Notes: a model not told the origin generated them from the letters alone. DNA of 64,000 bases from an uncultured Faecalibacterium sp. (GCA_902463235.1 CABQER010000001.1:62001-126000), one strand, 5' to 3'; counted from the stretch's first letter, positions 24,040 to 31,371 are shown. A program made the numbers and translations.

Positions 24040-24685
24040 GCGCGTTCTCCTTGTCCACATGGACGTGCATCGGAATATAAACGCTGTTTGCTTTCATATT
24101 CCGTGCCAAAAAGTCATTGCATTTCGCTTCTGACAGGTGATTTCTGAGCACCTGCAGTTCGTAGGCATACTGCCCAGCTACCTTTTTCTCTTGGATTTTG
24201 GCTTGTATATCTTCATCCCGGTAGTTTGATTCTATCAGATAAAGGTCATAGCCGATTGCCTGAATGCCATCCAAATTGTTAGTATCAGTGGCATAAATCA
24301 CCTTGCCAGACGGAAAATGCACCTTATACCCACAGTTGGGTACGTTATGGGCTAGCATTACCGGAATCACATTGCACAGGCCGTACCCATACAACGTTCG
24401 CGGGGTCAGTACATCAATCTGACGCTCCGGCACCCCTGCAGCTATGAGCGGCGGCACCAGCCAGCGGCAACACCCGAAGCGGAGTGTCGGCCGCTCACTG
24501 GCAAGCCGCTTGATGGTTCGCTTCTGGAAGTGATCTGAGTGGATATGCGTCAGAAGCACAAGCTTCAGTTTCGGAACATACGGCTCCAACGCCTTATACG
24601 GCACGCCGCAGTCTACCAGCACAAAATCTTCCAGAATCGTGGCGTTGCCATCGCTGCCGGTGCTGATAATGTTGTACTTGACCAT
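24017..24685 (-). CDS. MBL-fold metallo-hydrolase
   Basis: The 222-residue protein has LLTHIHSDH, the metal-binding HxHxDH motif, an N-terminal ISTGSDGNA typical of phage and YycJ-like MBL proteins, VIPVMLAHN with further metal His, and YATDTNNLDG. Such phage proteins lie next to RecT and may act as nucleases. It overlaps recT by one base and the HNH gene by 23 bp. Confidence 0.85.
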   Translation of the reverse strand: MVKYNIISTGSDGNATILEDFVLVDCGVPYKALEPYVPKLKLVLLTHIHSDHFQKRTIKRLASERPTLRFGCCRWLVPPLIAAGVPERQIDVLTPRTLYGYGLCNVIPVMLAHNVPNCGYKVHFPSGKVIYATDTNNLDGIQAIGYDLYLIESNYRDEDIQAKIQEKKVAGQYAYELQVLRNHLSEAKCNDFLARNMKANSVYIPMHVHVDKENAHDCDSEN

Positions 24686-25641
24686 CAGAGTGCAGCCAAA
24701 TCAACGGCTTCCTCAACGGCATCCGCTTCCGGCTCTGGCAGGTCCATCGTCTTGGCTGTCCGCTCAATTTTAGGCGGTTCCTGCTCGCTCTGGCCGGCAT
24801 CTGCATACTCCGCAGCTTCCGGCAGCAGGCCACTGCCTGTGCTGTCCGGCATCATAACGCGCCCGTCCCGCTCATAAGCCGTGGTCATTTCGGCGGTCAT
24901 GATGCCCCACTTGGAAATCAGCTGACGCAGCATCGTCTTTTTGGCCATCCCGTCGAAGTCCTTATACCAAAAGCTGGAGTACTTCCACAGTTCGTCCTGC
25001 GGGATTTCACCGTTCAGCAGCTTCTTATATGCTGCTGCACTGAACGCCTGACTGTACTTGTCCGCATGAGCCATCATCTGGTCTGCAGTCCAGTACAACG
25101 TTTTCTCAAAGCCGTTGATATACTCGAAGTGTGCAATGTAGCCCACCGTCGGCATCGCTGCACGCTTTTCAAAATCTTCGATAAAGTGCATCTCATGGAA
25201 CCGTTCTTCAAATGGATCCCATCCGCTCAGTTCCCCGGCCTTGACCTCCAGCACATTCAGGCGCTTGTATTGACCAGTCCGCAGCGCCAACTGGATATAG
25301 CCTTTGTAGCCAAGCATAAACTGTGCCTTCACGCTTGCAGGCTCAATCACATTGCCCTGCCGGTCACGCTTCGCCTTGGACTTAAAGGGCACCAGATAAA
25401 ACTGACCCAATTGGGGCGAAGGCTGCAAGAGCAGGCTTTCACCCAAAAGGGCACCTGCCAAAATCGTGCCCGGGTTGCATTCCTGCAAGGCCGGATTGAC
25501 AGCAACGGCGCTGGTGATGTTGGCAATGAAGCGAGCACCGCGCGCCGGATCGCCCAGCGTGTTATTCACGAGATTCTTGTACATCGGAGTCTGGATTGCC
25601 TGCGAAAAACGCATCTTCTGCGGCTGCATAGCTTTAGCCAT
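24685..25641 (-). CDS. recT: RecT family single-strand annealing protein
   Basis: The 318-residue protein has the RecT core: ITSAVAVNPALQECNPGTIL, GALLGESLLLQPSPQLGQFY, FMLGYKGYIQLALRTGQY, and DGMAKKTMLRQLISKWGI. It anneals complementary strands during phage recombination. No RecE exonuclease is present; the DUF1351 protein next to it is a common substitute partner. ATG at 25641 chosen by its GGGAGG ribosome site. Confidence 0.95.
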   Translation of the reverse strand: MAKAMQPQKMRFSQAIQTPMYKNLVNNTLGDPARGARFIANITSAVAVNPALQECNPGTILAGALLGESLLLQPSPQLGQFYLVPFKSKAKRDRQGNVIEPASVKAQFMLGYKGYIQLALRTGQYKRLNVLEVKAGELSGWDPFEERFHEMHFIEDFEKRAAMPTVGYIAHFEYINGFEKTLYWTADQMMAHADKYSQAFSAAAYKKLLNGEIPQDELWKYSSFWYKDFDGMAKKTMLRQLISKWGIMTAEMTTAYERDGRVMMPDSTGSGLLPEAAEYADAGQSEQEPPKIERTAKTMDLPEPEADAVEEAVDLAAL

Positions 25642-26617
25642 TGTCACTTACCTCCCTGTTTTCAATGCCGTTGTCGGTCATGTATGCCTGAATTTCAGTA
25701 ATTTTGCTATTGACGAAAGCTTTCAGGCCACGAAGCTGAGCCAATGTACCACGGCACTGGAACGTGCTAGCCATGAAAGTAAACTTGGCGGTCACGACCT
25801 GTTCCGCGCTCTCCTTCTGGGAGTCCTCAGTCTCCTGCTCGTCCATAACGGGCGGTTCGGTGCCCATGACCTGAGGCGCAGACAGTTCTTCCTCTGCCAC
25901 ATCCAGAACGGCCTTTTCTGCTTCTTGTGCCCGAAGCTGGGCTTCCAGACGCTGCTTGCGCTCGGCTTCTTCCCGGGCAATACGGTCTTTGCGCTGGCTC
26001 ACGCTGTTAATGGCAACAGCCAAACTTCCGCACAGCTTATACTCGGCCATGATCTCCGGGGCATTTTCCATGCCGTTGATGCAGGCTACGTCAGCCGCAA
26101 CCTTTTCCACATACTCCTTGACCTTGGCTTTCAGGGATTTCAGGCTTGCGGTCAACGTGACTGCAACGCCGACATCCTCATAGGTGACCCACTCAACGCC
26201 GCTGGCCTTGACCATCTCAGCAAAGTAATCCTTGACCTTTTTTTCCTTGTCGGCTTTCAGTCCGGCTTCCACGTCCGTGATTTTGCCCTTCAGTGCTTCA
26301 TCTGCCGGGCCGTACACGTCCGTAACGCATTCTTTATAAACCTCGTCGAAGTCCTCAAACGGCTGCATGATCTGCTTCTTCACGGCCATGCGCCGGACAT
26401 CCAGATCCTTGCGGTCACGGTTCAGCGCCGCCCGGCGCTCCTTGACAACTTTGAGGGTTTCTTCCGTGCAGGCCAGCGAAAGCGCCTCCTTGACGGACTC
26501 CTGAGCCTGTGCTTTGATGCTGTGCAGCTGCTCCTTGATGATAGGAAGCTGCTGCACCACAATCAGACTATCTGCCAACGCCGTGGTCTGATTGGTGGTA
26601 GTAATTTCCTTTTCCAT
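25634..26617 (-). CDS. DUF1351 protein, RecT partner
   Basis: The 327-residue protein is mostly helical and charged with KERRAALNRDRKDLDVRRMA and a long coiled-coil region around KAKVKEYVEK. DUF1351 proteins occur directly before recT in Firmicutes phages. The ATG at 26617 has AGGAGG. It ends in a GTLAQLRGLKAFVNS segment that looks like a strand-helix C-terminal domain. Biochemical role unknown, probably recombination. Confidence 0.8.
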   Translation of the reverse strand: MEKEITTTNQTTALADSLIVVQQLPIIKEQLHSIKAQAQESVKEALSLACTEETLKVVKERRAALNRDRKDLDVRRMAVKKQIMQPFEDFDEVYKECVTDVYGPADEALKGKITDVEAGLKADKEKKVKDYFAEMVKASGVEWVTYEDVGVAVTLTASLKSLKAKVKEYVEKVAADVACINGMENAPEIMAEYKLCGSLAVAINSVSQRKDRIAREEAERKQRLEAQLRAQEAEKAVLDVAEEELSAPQVMGTEPPVMDEQETEDSQKESAEQVVTAKFTFMASTFQCRGTLAQLRGLKAFVNSKITEIQAYMTDNGIENREVSDNG

Positions 26618-26685
26618 GTGTACCTCCTGATTCTCTGTATAGAAAAACGGCAGTAGGAACGCTCCTGACCGCCGCTTCGTACCTG

Positions 26686-26714
26686 TTGAAAAAATCAACC
26701 GATTGTGCTACAAT
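26686..26714 (+). promoter_or_regulatory. Near-consensus plus-strand promoter
   Basis: TTGAAA (26686-26691), exactly 17 bp, then TACAAT (26709-26714). It faces opposite to the flanking recombination genes and is followed within 10 bp by a long hairpin and then a terminator, so it should make a small RNA. Confidence 0.75.
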
Positions 26715-26720
26715 ATGGTT

Positions 26721-26834
26721 GTGTGTGGTGGAGACCTGCATTTTCCGGCTTGATGTTCCTGCATCAAGCGCCAACGGAATGTGTGGGTCTCTATCCATTT
26801 GTAGCGCGCTGGCCGTTCTGGTCAGCGCTTTTTT
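26721..26834 (+). ncRNA. Candidate structured small RNA of about 114 nt with own promoter and terminator
   Basis: After the promoter, 26731-26747 pairs with 26775-26791 (17 positions, one mismatch, closed by GAGACC/GGTCTC). Inside, GCTTGATG (26748-26755) pairs perfectly with CATCAAGC (26762-26769), with a 5-nt bulge GCCAA on the 3' side. Then GCGCTGGCC (26806-26814), loop GTTCT, GGTCAGCGC (26820-26828) and six T form a full intrinsic terminator. The terminator lies over the antisense of the DUF6011-like gene's 3' end. I see no protein in it. It could be a regulatory RNA acting on phage or host transcripts. Confidence 0.6.
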
Positions 26835-27285
26835 CGTGTGCGGCGAGTATATCCCACACCGAGAGCTGCCCTACAATCTGGCGCTCAGCGGTGATTTTAG
26901 GCTGTGTGACAGTCCTGATTCTGCGGGGCTTTGCGGGTGCTCGGAGCCGTTTTCCGAACTCCTTGACGTAACACTTCGCGCCGTACCCCACTTCGATTGC
27001 CGACGGATCTGTAATGACCCTGTGACACCGAGCGCACCTTGTCATTCTTCTTCTTTCCTCCAAAAGCGCCTGCATCTGCAGTTCGTGCATCAGGCGGGAT
27101 GCAATAATGATTGCACCAACAATGAGAATCCACTCCCCGCCAATTGCCCAGTAGCCGCGCCAGCGATATGTACTGGGCAACTGCCACAAGGCCATAAGCC
27201 CACCGGAAATTACGCCGGCCAGCGTGTCCAGCAGTCCAACAACGACCCAGCCCATCACGGTCAAATGCCTTTCTTTGCGTTTCAT
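26791..27285 (-). CDS. Membrane protein with DUF6011-like zinc motif
   Basis: The 164-residue protein has two hydrophobic segments near the N-terminus (VMGWVVVGLLDTLAGVISGG and YWAIGGEWILIVGAIIIASR) and then CARCHRVITDPSAIEVGYGAKC, the DUF6011 zinc motif. The combination of membrane anchors and this motif is less common. It overlaps the upstream zinc-ribbon gene (AATGA). Function unknown; its 3' end overlaps the antisense terminator of the small RNA. Confidence 0.6.
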   Translation of the reverse strand: MKRKERHLTVMGWVVVGLLDTLAGVISGGLMALWQLPSTYRWRGYWAIGGEWILIVGAIIIASRLMHELQMQALLEERRRMTRCARCHRVITDPSAIEVGYGAKCYVKEFGKRLRAPAKPRRIRTVTQPKITAERQIVGQLSVWDILAAHEKSADQNGQRATNG

Positions 27286-27593
27286 TTCAGGTTTGCCCCC
27301 TTCATGTAGGTTTCGATCAGTGCCCACTTGCGAACATCCATCGGCTGGTGAACAGCATCTTCCAGCGCTTCTTCGGTTCCGCAGCGGTCACAAATCGTGA
27401 TGCCCGGAACTTGACGGGAAAGAGCATTGCTGTGCAAGCGCATCTTCATGGTCTGCTTTCCGCATCGAGGGCACGGAAGTACCTGTGCCATTTCGGCGGC
27501 AGCATCCTGAACATCCCGATACGTTGCAAAAACTTCGTCCAGCAGCTTCTTCTCGGTGTGCATCTGAATCATTTGTGCCATCTTATGAAACAT
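27282..27593 (-). CDS. Small zinc-ribbon protein
   Basis: The 103-residue protein has CPRCGKQTMKMRLHSNALSR and ITICDRCGTEEALEDA, a zinc ribbon followed by a helical tail. Proteins with this NALSR spacing are widespread in gut phages and mobile elements. The start at 27593 has GGAG at 6 nt; it overlaps the lytic transglycosylase stop. Confidence 0.6.
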   Translation of the reverse strand: MFHKMAQMIQMHTEKKLLDEVFATYRDVQDAAAEMAQVLPCPRCGKQTMKMRLHSNALSRQVPGITICDRCGTEEALEDAVHQPMDVRKWALIETYMKGANLK

Positions 27594-28200
27594 CCCTTTC
27601 TCCTTCCAGCAGCCCTACCATTGCGTTCCACACCTTGTCCGTGTAGGCTGTGCTATACGTGCCAGCAGACCAAGCCTTTTTGGCTCCGGTTGCGCCAAGG
27701 TTATAGGCCATCAGAGCACAATTCACATTGCCCTCGTACTCGCTGAGATACATACCCAGCATATAGCACCCGGCCTGAATGTTCTGGCGGGCATCCAGCA
27801 GATCCGTTATACCAAGTTTATCTTTGAGCCACCCGGCGTTGATGCTGTTTATCTGCATCAATCCATAATCCCCGGTAGAGCTGTGCGCCGCCGGGGTAAA
27901 GCCACTCTCGACCTGCATGACGGCATAAGCCAGTTCCAAGGGCACATCGTAGAGGTCGCACATTTTCTCCGTGTAGGACTGTAGTTCCGCATCCAGCGGC
28001 ACCTGATATGTAACCGGCTCATACGGAACCGGGTCCTGACGAACGCATTCAACCTGCTCGATCTCGGCCACCACTGGTACCGTAACCAGCGTTTCAACCG
28101 GCGGCTTCTGCTGGAAAGCGAACGCCGCGGCGATGTTTCCGACCACCAGAAGCTGCGCCGCTGCCGCCGCTGCCAGCGGCACGAGCGTTTGTGCTTTCAT
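27583..28200 (-). CDS. Secreted or membrane-anchored lytic transglycosylase (SLT domain)
   Basis: The 205-residue protein has an N-terminal hydrophobic segment (LVPLAAAAAAQLLVVGNIAA), then an SLT domain: YAVMQVESGF with the catalytic Glu, STGDYGLMQINSINAGWL, NIQAGCYMLG and CALMAYNLG. It would cut peptidoglycan from the outside of the membrane. Such an enzyme inside the early operon, among regulators, is unusual: holin, endolysin and tail-associated ones are expected in late genes. It overlaps its downstream neighbour by 11 bp. Confidence 0.85.
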   Translation of the reverse strand: MKAQTLVPLAAAAAAQLLVVGNIAAAFAFQQKPPVETLVTVPVVAEIEQVECVRQDPVPYEPVTYQVPLDAELQSYTEKMCDLYDVPLELAYAVMQVESGFTPAAHSSTGDYGLMQINSINAGWLKDKLGITDLLDARQNIQAGCYMLGMYLSEYEGNVNCALMAYNLGATGAKKAWSAGTYSTAYTDKVWNAMVGLLEGERDVS

Positions 28201-28390
28201 CCTCCTGCACCTCCCCCAGACCAAAGCGTTCCATCGCATACCGCCGGGGCACCCGGCCGGGAAACGTGAGGTTTCCCCTTGCTTCCAGCTCCCGATTCAT
28301 CTGCTGGATGTACTTATATGCCCGGGACTTGCCACAGCCAACCAGTTCCGCAACCTCTGCACAACCGATGAAATACGACTCTTTGCTCAC
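28094..28390 (-). CDS. Small DNA-binding protein with excisionase-like helix-turn-helix
   Basis: The 98-residue protein begins with SYFIGCAEVAELVGCGKSRA and YKYIQQM, like the winged-helix region of excisionase/MerR-type phage proteins, and has a Gly/Ser/Ala-rich, basic C-terminus. The start is a GTG at 28390 overlapping the previous stop (GTGA). It could be the excisionase or an early regulator. Confidence 0.6.
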   Translation of the reverse strand: MSKESYFIGCAEVAELVGCGKSRAYKYIQQMNRELEARGNLTFPGRVPRRYAMERFGLGEVQEDESTNARAAGSGGSGAASGGRKHRRGVRFPAEAAG

Positions 28391-28836
28391 GACTGCCGTC
28401 CTCCTTTCGAAAAACGCATATTGTTCATTGCCACATTCAGGTCGTTGGCCAAGCACATGATTTCGTCCCATTCGGCTTGCTCGCTCTCAGCGATCTGGCC
28501 ATCTGCGGCGATTTCTACCATTGCCTCCCGCTTTGCACAGAAGCGCTGAACCGCCGCCAGAACGCCCAGCACGGCTTCCGGCAGGTCTTTCAACTGGATC
28601 TCAGGCACGACCCGTTTGCCGAGATCTGATGTCAACCGCAGATGCTGCACGGCCAGATATGGGGCTTGATACACGTCACACATGGCGCTCGCTACATCGC
28701 TGGGCACTGGACGCTGGCTCTGCTCATAGTCCCGCAGGCTGTCAACCGACACGTTCAAAAGCTGCGATGCTTTTTCCTGCGTAAAACCAGCAGATTTCCG
28801 CGCATTTTTGTAAATATTCTGGCTTTCAATCGCCAT
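28387..28836 (-). CDS. XRE-type transcription regulator
   Basis: The 149-residue protein has an N-terminal HTH (KNARKSAGFTQEKASQLLNV, then VDSLRDYEQSQR) and a helical C-terminal region of about 80 residues ending SKGGRQS. It is the second gene of the leftward early operon, after the Cro-like gene. It resembles phage regulators that count host or lytic state, but the target is unknown. Confidence 0.8.
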   Translation of the reverse strand: MAIESQNIYKNARKSAGFTQEKASQLLNVSVDSLRDYEQSQRPVPSDVASAMCDVYQAPYLAVQHLRLTSDLGKRVVPEIQLKDLPEAVLGVLAAVQRFCAKREAMVEIAADGQIAESEQAEWDEIMCLANDLNVAMNNMRFSKGGRQS

Positions 28837-28875
28837 TTTTTCACGCCGTCCTTTCTGGTATACTTGAGATGTAGG

Positions 28876-29088
28876 TTAGCTCCGGTACGCCACCCCGCTG
28901 ATGTTCAGGCACTTTTCGATTGCGCCCTGGACGTTCTCGGACGGCACCAGCACACCATTGACGACTTGGCTGATATGCGAGCGAGAAAAGCCCGTTTCCT
29001 TTGCCAGTTCCGTAACGGTCATATCGTCATGGTCGATCATGGCCTTCTTGACAGCCACGCACCAATCCGGCATCGTAGTCTTTTTCAT
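28876..29088 (-). CDS. Small Cro-like HTH protein
   Basis: The 70-residue protein has VTELAKETGFSRSHISQVVNG, a classical HTH, and ends in a short tail. It is the first gene leftward from the immunity switch and probably the Cro-like antirepressor of the early operon. The ATG at 29088 has AGGAGAAAAA. The operator palindrome at 29116-29146 is just upstream. Confidence 0.75.
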   Translation of the reverse strand: MKKTTMPDWCVAVKKAMIDHDDMTVTELAKETGFSRSHISQVVNGVLVPSENVQGAIEKCLNISGVAYRS

Positions 29089-29115
29089 GCTTTTTCTCCT
29101 TCCTAACAAAGATTT

Positions 29116-29146
29116 ATCTAACAAGTGTATTGAACACTTGTTAGAT
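29116..29146. promoter_or_regulatory. Operator palindrome between cro-like and cI-like genes
   Basis: ATCTAACAAGTGT (29116-29128) and ACACTTGTTAGAT (29134-29146) form a perfect 13-bp inverted repeat with a 5-bp centre. Its half-site CTAACAAGTGT recurs at the other two immunity control regions. It overlaps a plus-strand -35 box and the upstream region of the cro-like gene. Confidence 0.75.
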
Positions 29147-29158
29147 TTCTGATAAAAT
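29130..29158 (+). promoter_or_regulatory. Plus-strand promoter overlapping the operator
   Basis: TTGAAC (29130-29135), 17 bp, then TAAAAT (29153-29158). The transcript would start near 29165, just before a long-range stem, and read about 325 nt before the first repressor's start codon. It may be a second, establishment-type promoter for that repressor, shut by its own operator. Confidence 0.5.
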
Positions 29159-29174
29159 GAAAGAGCCAGTACCC

Positions 29175-29374
29175 ACCATTCAACGCGTTCCCCTGTCGTT
29201 AAGCAAAGCTGTCATGGGAGCGGCGCTATAACTGCACAGCATCCAACTTGCGGCTGTTGTCCGCTATGCTTTGCAGCGGCGCTTGTCTTTAGGAGGTCAA
29301 CGTTCATGGTTCGTATTGCGTGGTACGAATGAACCCCTTTGCTGAGAGGTTCTGGGGGGAACGCGCTGAATGGT
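29175..29374 (+). ncRNA. Candidate structured leader RNA closed by a 19-bp long-range stem
   Basis: 29175-29193 is complementary to 29356-29374 at 18 of 19 positions and encloses 162 nt. Inside are GCAAAGC/GCTTTGC, two copies of AGCGGCGC and the hairpin TTCGTA/TACGAA near 29309-29328. AGGAGG at 29291 is followed by a tiny 8-codon frame (29306-29332). No larger gene is present on either strand. Strand is chosen from the promoter upstream; the fold itself could form on either. Confidence 0.45.
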
Positions 29375-29396
29375 AAGCGCTGTACCCTTTCACTTA

Positions 29397-29425
29397 ACAT
29401 TTGTTCTGTACAAGTGTATTATAAT
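29397..29425 (+). promoter_or_regulatory. Second operator with -10 box of the first repressor gene
   Basis: ACATTTGT (29397-29404) and ACAAGTGT (29410-29417) form an imperfect palindrome of the same type as the 29116 operator. It ends 2 bp before TATAAT (29420-29425). This fits autorepression of the nearby repressor promoter. The 5' leader also contains a CCATCAATTG/CAATTGATGG hairpin. Confidence 0.6.
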
Positions 29426-29489
29426 CCATCAATTGCAACGTTTCAAGCTGTTTGAGCATCAATTGATGGATTTTGTGAGGATACACAAA

Positions 29490-29801
29490 ATGACAACCGA
29501 AAATTTGTATGATTCTATCGCCCTTGCGGAAAACATCAAAATTCAGGCAAAGGCACGCAATATCCAGCTGAAGGATATGTACGCCGAACTCGGAATGAGC
29601 AAAGGCGTTCTTTCCAACTTGCGAACCGGTCGCATGATTGCCGCCGACAGTCTGGCGCGCATCGCTGACTACTTGGACTGCTCCATGGACTTCCTTATGG
29701 GGCGCACCGTTGACCCCGCTGTGCAGCGTATGGAGTTAACAGATGAAGAACGCCAAAAGGTTACGGATTTCCTTCAGTTCATTCTGAGCCAACGGAAATA
29801 A
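29490..29801 (+). CDS. XRE repressor (cI-like), immunity switch 1
   Basis: The 103-residue protein has a typical short HTH repressor layout: QAKARNIQLKDMYAELGMSK, LSNLRTGRMIAADSLARIA, DYLDCSMDFLMGR. The C-terminal tail LTDEERQKVTDFLQF matches a motif in the repressor at 34377. It lacks a peptidase domain, so RecA-driven self-cleavage is unlikely. The ATG at 29490 has GAGG at good spacing. It is divergent from the cro-like gene and is the most likely lysogeny repressor. Confidence 0.85.
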   Translation: MTTENLYDSIALAENIKIQAKARNIQLKDMYAELGMSKGVLSNLRTGRMIAADSLARIADYLDCSMDFLMGRTVDPAVQRMELTDEERQKVTDFLQFILSQRK

Positions 29802-29805
29802 TACT

Positions 29806-29831
29806 CAGAGCCGCTCCGATGGCTCTGTTTT
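29806..29831 (+). terminator. Terminator of repressor 1
   Basis: CAGAGCC (29806-29812) pairs with GGCTCTG (29821-29827), followed by TTTT. It lies 4 bp after the stop codon. Confidence 0.75.
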
Positions 29832-29922
29832 GCGTTTTCTATTCTCCCGCATGGAATTTGCTGCCCGGCAGGATATGCGGTTCAAATCGCTTCTCTGTGG
29901 ACGTTTGTTCGATTTGGTGAAA

Positions 29923-30126
29923 TCAGCCATCAATGACGAAGTGCGCGCCCTCAGTGATAAGCACCGTACCGCGATGCTCGTCATTGACGATGGTTGTCCG
30001 TTTGCCGATGTACTCAGCTGGCAGTTCGCCCCGCTTCACTCGTTCAAGGTTGTACGGAGATGCTTCCCAACGTCCCTTGTAGGGCTCTGGGATCTTGCGC
30101 CACTCCGCTTTTGTGTAGTGACGCAT
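29923..30126 (-). CDS. Small gut-phage protein (HYTKAEW motif)
   Basis: The 67-residue protein begins MRHYTKAEWRKIPEPYKGRW and ends with a strand-rich segment (RGTVLITEGAHFVIDG). This N-terminal pattern recurs in small proteins of gut Firmicutes mobile elements. Its ATG forms TGATG with the YodL-like stop. Last gene of the cassette 2 operon. Function unknown. Confidence 0.6.
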   Translation of the reverse strand: MRHYTKAEWRKIPEPYKGRWEASPYNLERVKRGELPAEYIGKRTTIVNDEHRGTVLITEGAHFVIDG

Positions 30127-30461
30127 CAGGTCTGCCCCCATTCTTCCTCATTCAGTTCCATCCAGCCGTAGGGGTCGCAGTACCACCAGCTGGATGCACC
30201 ATCCTCGGTGAGCCGCACGATATCGGACACGCTCATGCTGTGGCCAGAGAAATCAACGGGTCGATTCGACCCGTTGAAGAGTGCGAACAGGCGAAGAAGC
30301 ATCCTGCCCACTTCCGGGACAGACGGAATCTCACCGCCGTATACCCGGCGGTAGTTCTCCCGGTGGATGCCGCCCAGCTGTGCGGCCTGATCGGATGCCA
30401 TGAACCGCAGTTTTACCTGCTCCATGGTGTCCTCTTTCAGCTGGTAGATCTCATACTTCAT
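30126..30461 (-). CDS. YodL domain protein
   Basis: The 111-residue protein has EIYQLKED, VKLRFMASDQA, NYRRVYGG, LFALFNG and PVDFSGHSMSVSDIVRLT followed by WWYCDPYGW, the YodL pattern seen in mobile-element proteins. ATG at 30461 with GGAAAGGAAG. Function unknown. Confidence 0.8.
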   Translation of the reverse strand: MKYEIYQLKEDTMEQVKLRFMASDQAAQLGGIHRENYRRVYGGEIPSVPEVGRMLLRLFALFNGSNRPVDFSGHSMSVSDIVRLTEDGASSWWYCDPYGWMELNEEEWGQT

Positions 30462-30498
30462 GTGAATCTTCCTTTCCTTGGTTTGCGGTGTTGGTTCC

Positions 30499-30534
30499 CG
30501 CGACCATTTTCGTGATGCCACGAAAATGGTCGCG
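30499..30534. repeat. Perfect 16-bp inverted repeat upstream of the YodL-like gene
   Basis: CGCGACCATTTTCGTG (30499-30514) and CACGAAAATGGTCGCG (30519-30534) pair perfectly around a 4-bp ATGC centre. There is no T run on either side, so it is not a normal terminator. It sits inside a 35-codon frame (30451-30555, minus) of doubtful coding value. It could be an mRNA-stabilising hairpin, a binding site for a dimeric protein or a cruciform. Confidence 0.7.
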
Positions 30535-30563
30535 GCCGATACCAGCGGCCATCATCAGGCGGG

Positions 30564-30755
30564 TTATTCTTTCCAGTTGCGGCCTGCACCAATCGATGCA
30601 TCCCGGATAGAGAGGATTTTGTTCTTTCCTGTGCGAGTGCTGCGGAACTCCTGCATCGCTTCCCGAAAGGCATCGTCTTCAGCCAATTCCCACGACTCAA
30701 AGTGGTAATACCGAATCTCGCCATCCTCGGCCTGATATTTAATTTCAATGTTCAC
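30564..30755 (-). CDS. Small hypothetical protein
   Basis: The 63-residue protein begins NIEIKYQAEDGEIRYYHFES, two beta strands, and continues with an acidic helix (WELAEDDAFREAMQEF). It is in the cassette 2 operon with short gaps on both sides. No family recognised. Confidence 0.55.
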   Translation of the reverse strand: MNIEIKYQAEDGEIRYYHFESWELAEDDAFREAMQEFRSTRTGKNKILSIRDASIGAGRNWKE

Positions 30756-30758
30756 GGC

Positions 30759-31010
30759 TCAAGCCTCCTCGATCTCCACGCACTTGATGCTGTTGCGAAG
30801 GTACTTTCGCCCCCGGAGTGCTTCGCAAGCGGCGCACAGGTCATCGACCTTGCACCGCAAGAGGATGTCCTCAATCTCGCTGCTCCCCTGCCGGTTATCG
30901 TATGCAGCCTTAACGACCGCTGCTCGGTCATCATCCAGCAGGATGGTCACGCTGGCTTCGCCTTCCTCGCCCTTCGCGCGGATGTCGTAGGTGAAAATGA
31001 CATTCTTCAT
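30759..31010 (-). CDS. Small hypothetical protein
   Basis: The 83-residue protein begins MKNVIFTYDIRAKGEEGEAS, has an acidic helix around LLDDDRAAVVKAAYD, and ends in a C-terminal strand (IKCVEIEEA). Two cysteines appear in LLRCKVDDLCAACEA. Cassette 2 operon. Function unknown. Confidence 0.55.
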   Translation of the reverse strand: MKNVIFTYDIRAKGEEGEASVTILLDDDRAAVVKAAYDNRQGSSEIEDILLRCKVDDLCAACEALRGRKYLRNSIKCVEIEEA

Positions 31011-31026
31011 GGTTTAGGCTCCTTTC

Positions 31027-31368
31027 TCACAGCTTGCGCAGGTTCGCATACTGGCGAAACAGGTCTTGGACGTATGCTCTGTGGATGGTCGAGCTGAACC
31101 ACATCTCTGCATTCCGGCCCGATCGAACCGGCGGGATCCATCCGGCCATTTCCACCACATCCGCATCGTAATCATTGGGATTTTGTTTGATTGTCGCCGC
31201 CAGCACCCTCAGAACCCGTGCGATGCCGTACTTTTGCACCATGTCCTTTGCATTTATGCGGGTCATTTCGACGGCAAGCGTTTCCAGCTTGTCACGCTCG
31301 GCAAACCATTCCTCCCGATTTTGGACCGGAATAGTGGTCAGCTGCTTCATAAGTTCTTTGTCGAACAT
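31027..31368 (-). CDS. Hypothetical mobile-element protein
   Basis: The 113-residue protein has YGIARVLRVLAATI, NDYDADVVEMAGWI and FRQYANLRKL. The pattern resembles domains near antirestriction and LPD-type proteins in mobile elements. A possible RNA or DNA binding role is not supported by a clear motif. Confidence 0.5.
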   Translation of the reverse strand: MFDKELMKQLTTIPVQNREEWFAERDKLETLAVEMTRINAKDMVQKYGIARVLRVLAATIKQNPNDYDADVVEMAGWIPPVRSGRNAEMWFSSTIHRAYVQDLFRQYANLRKL

Positions 31369-31371
31369 CCT

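Noticed and set aside
29212..29400. 62-codon minus frame and 31-codon minus frame in the repressor leader
   Set aside because: No ribosome site and the sequence is better explained by RNA secondary structure and operator sites.
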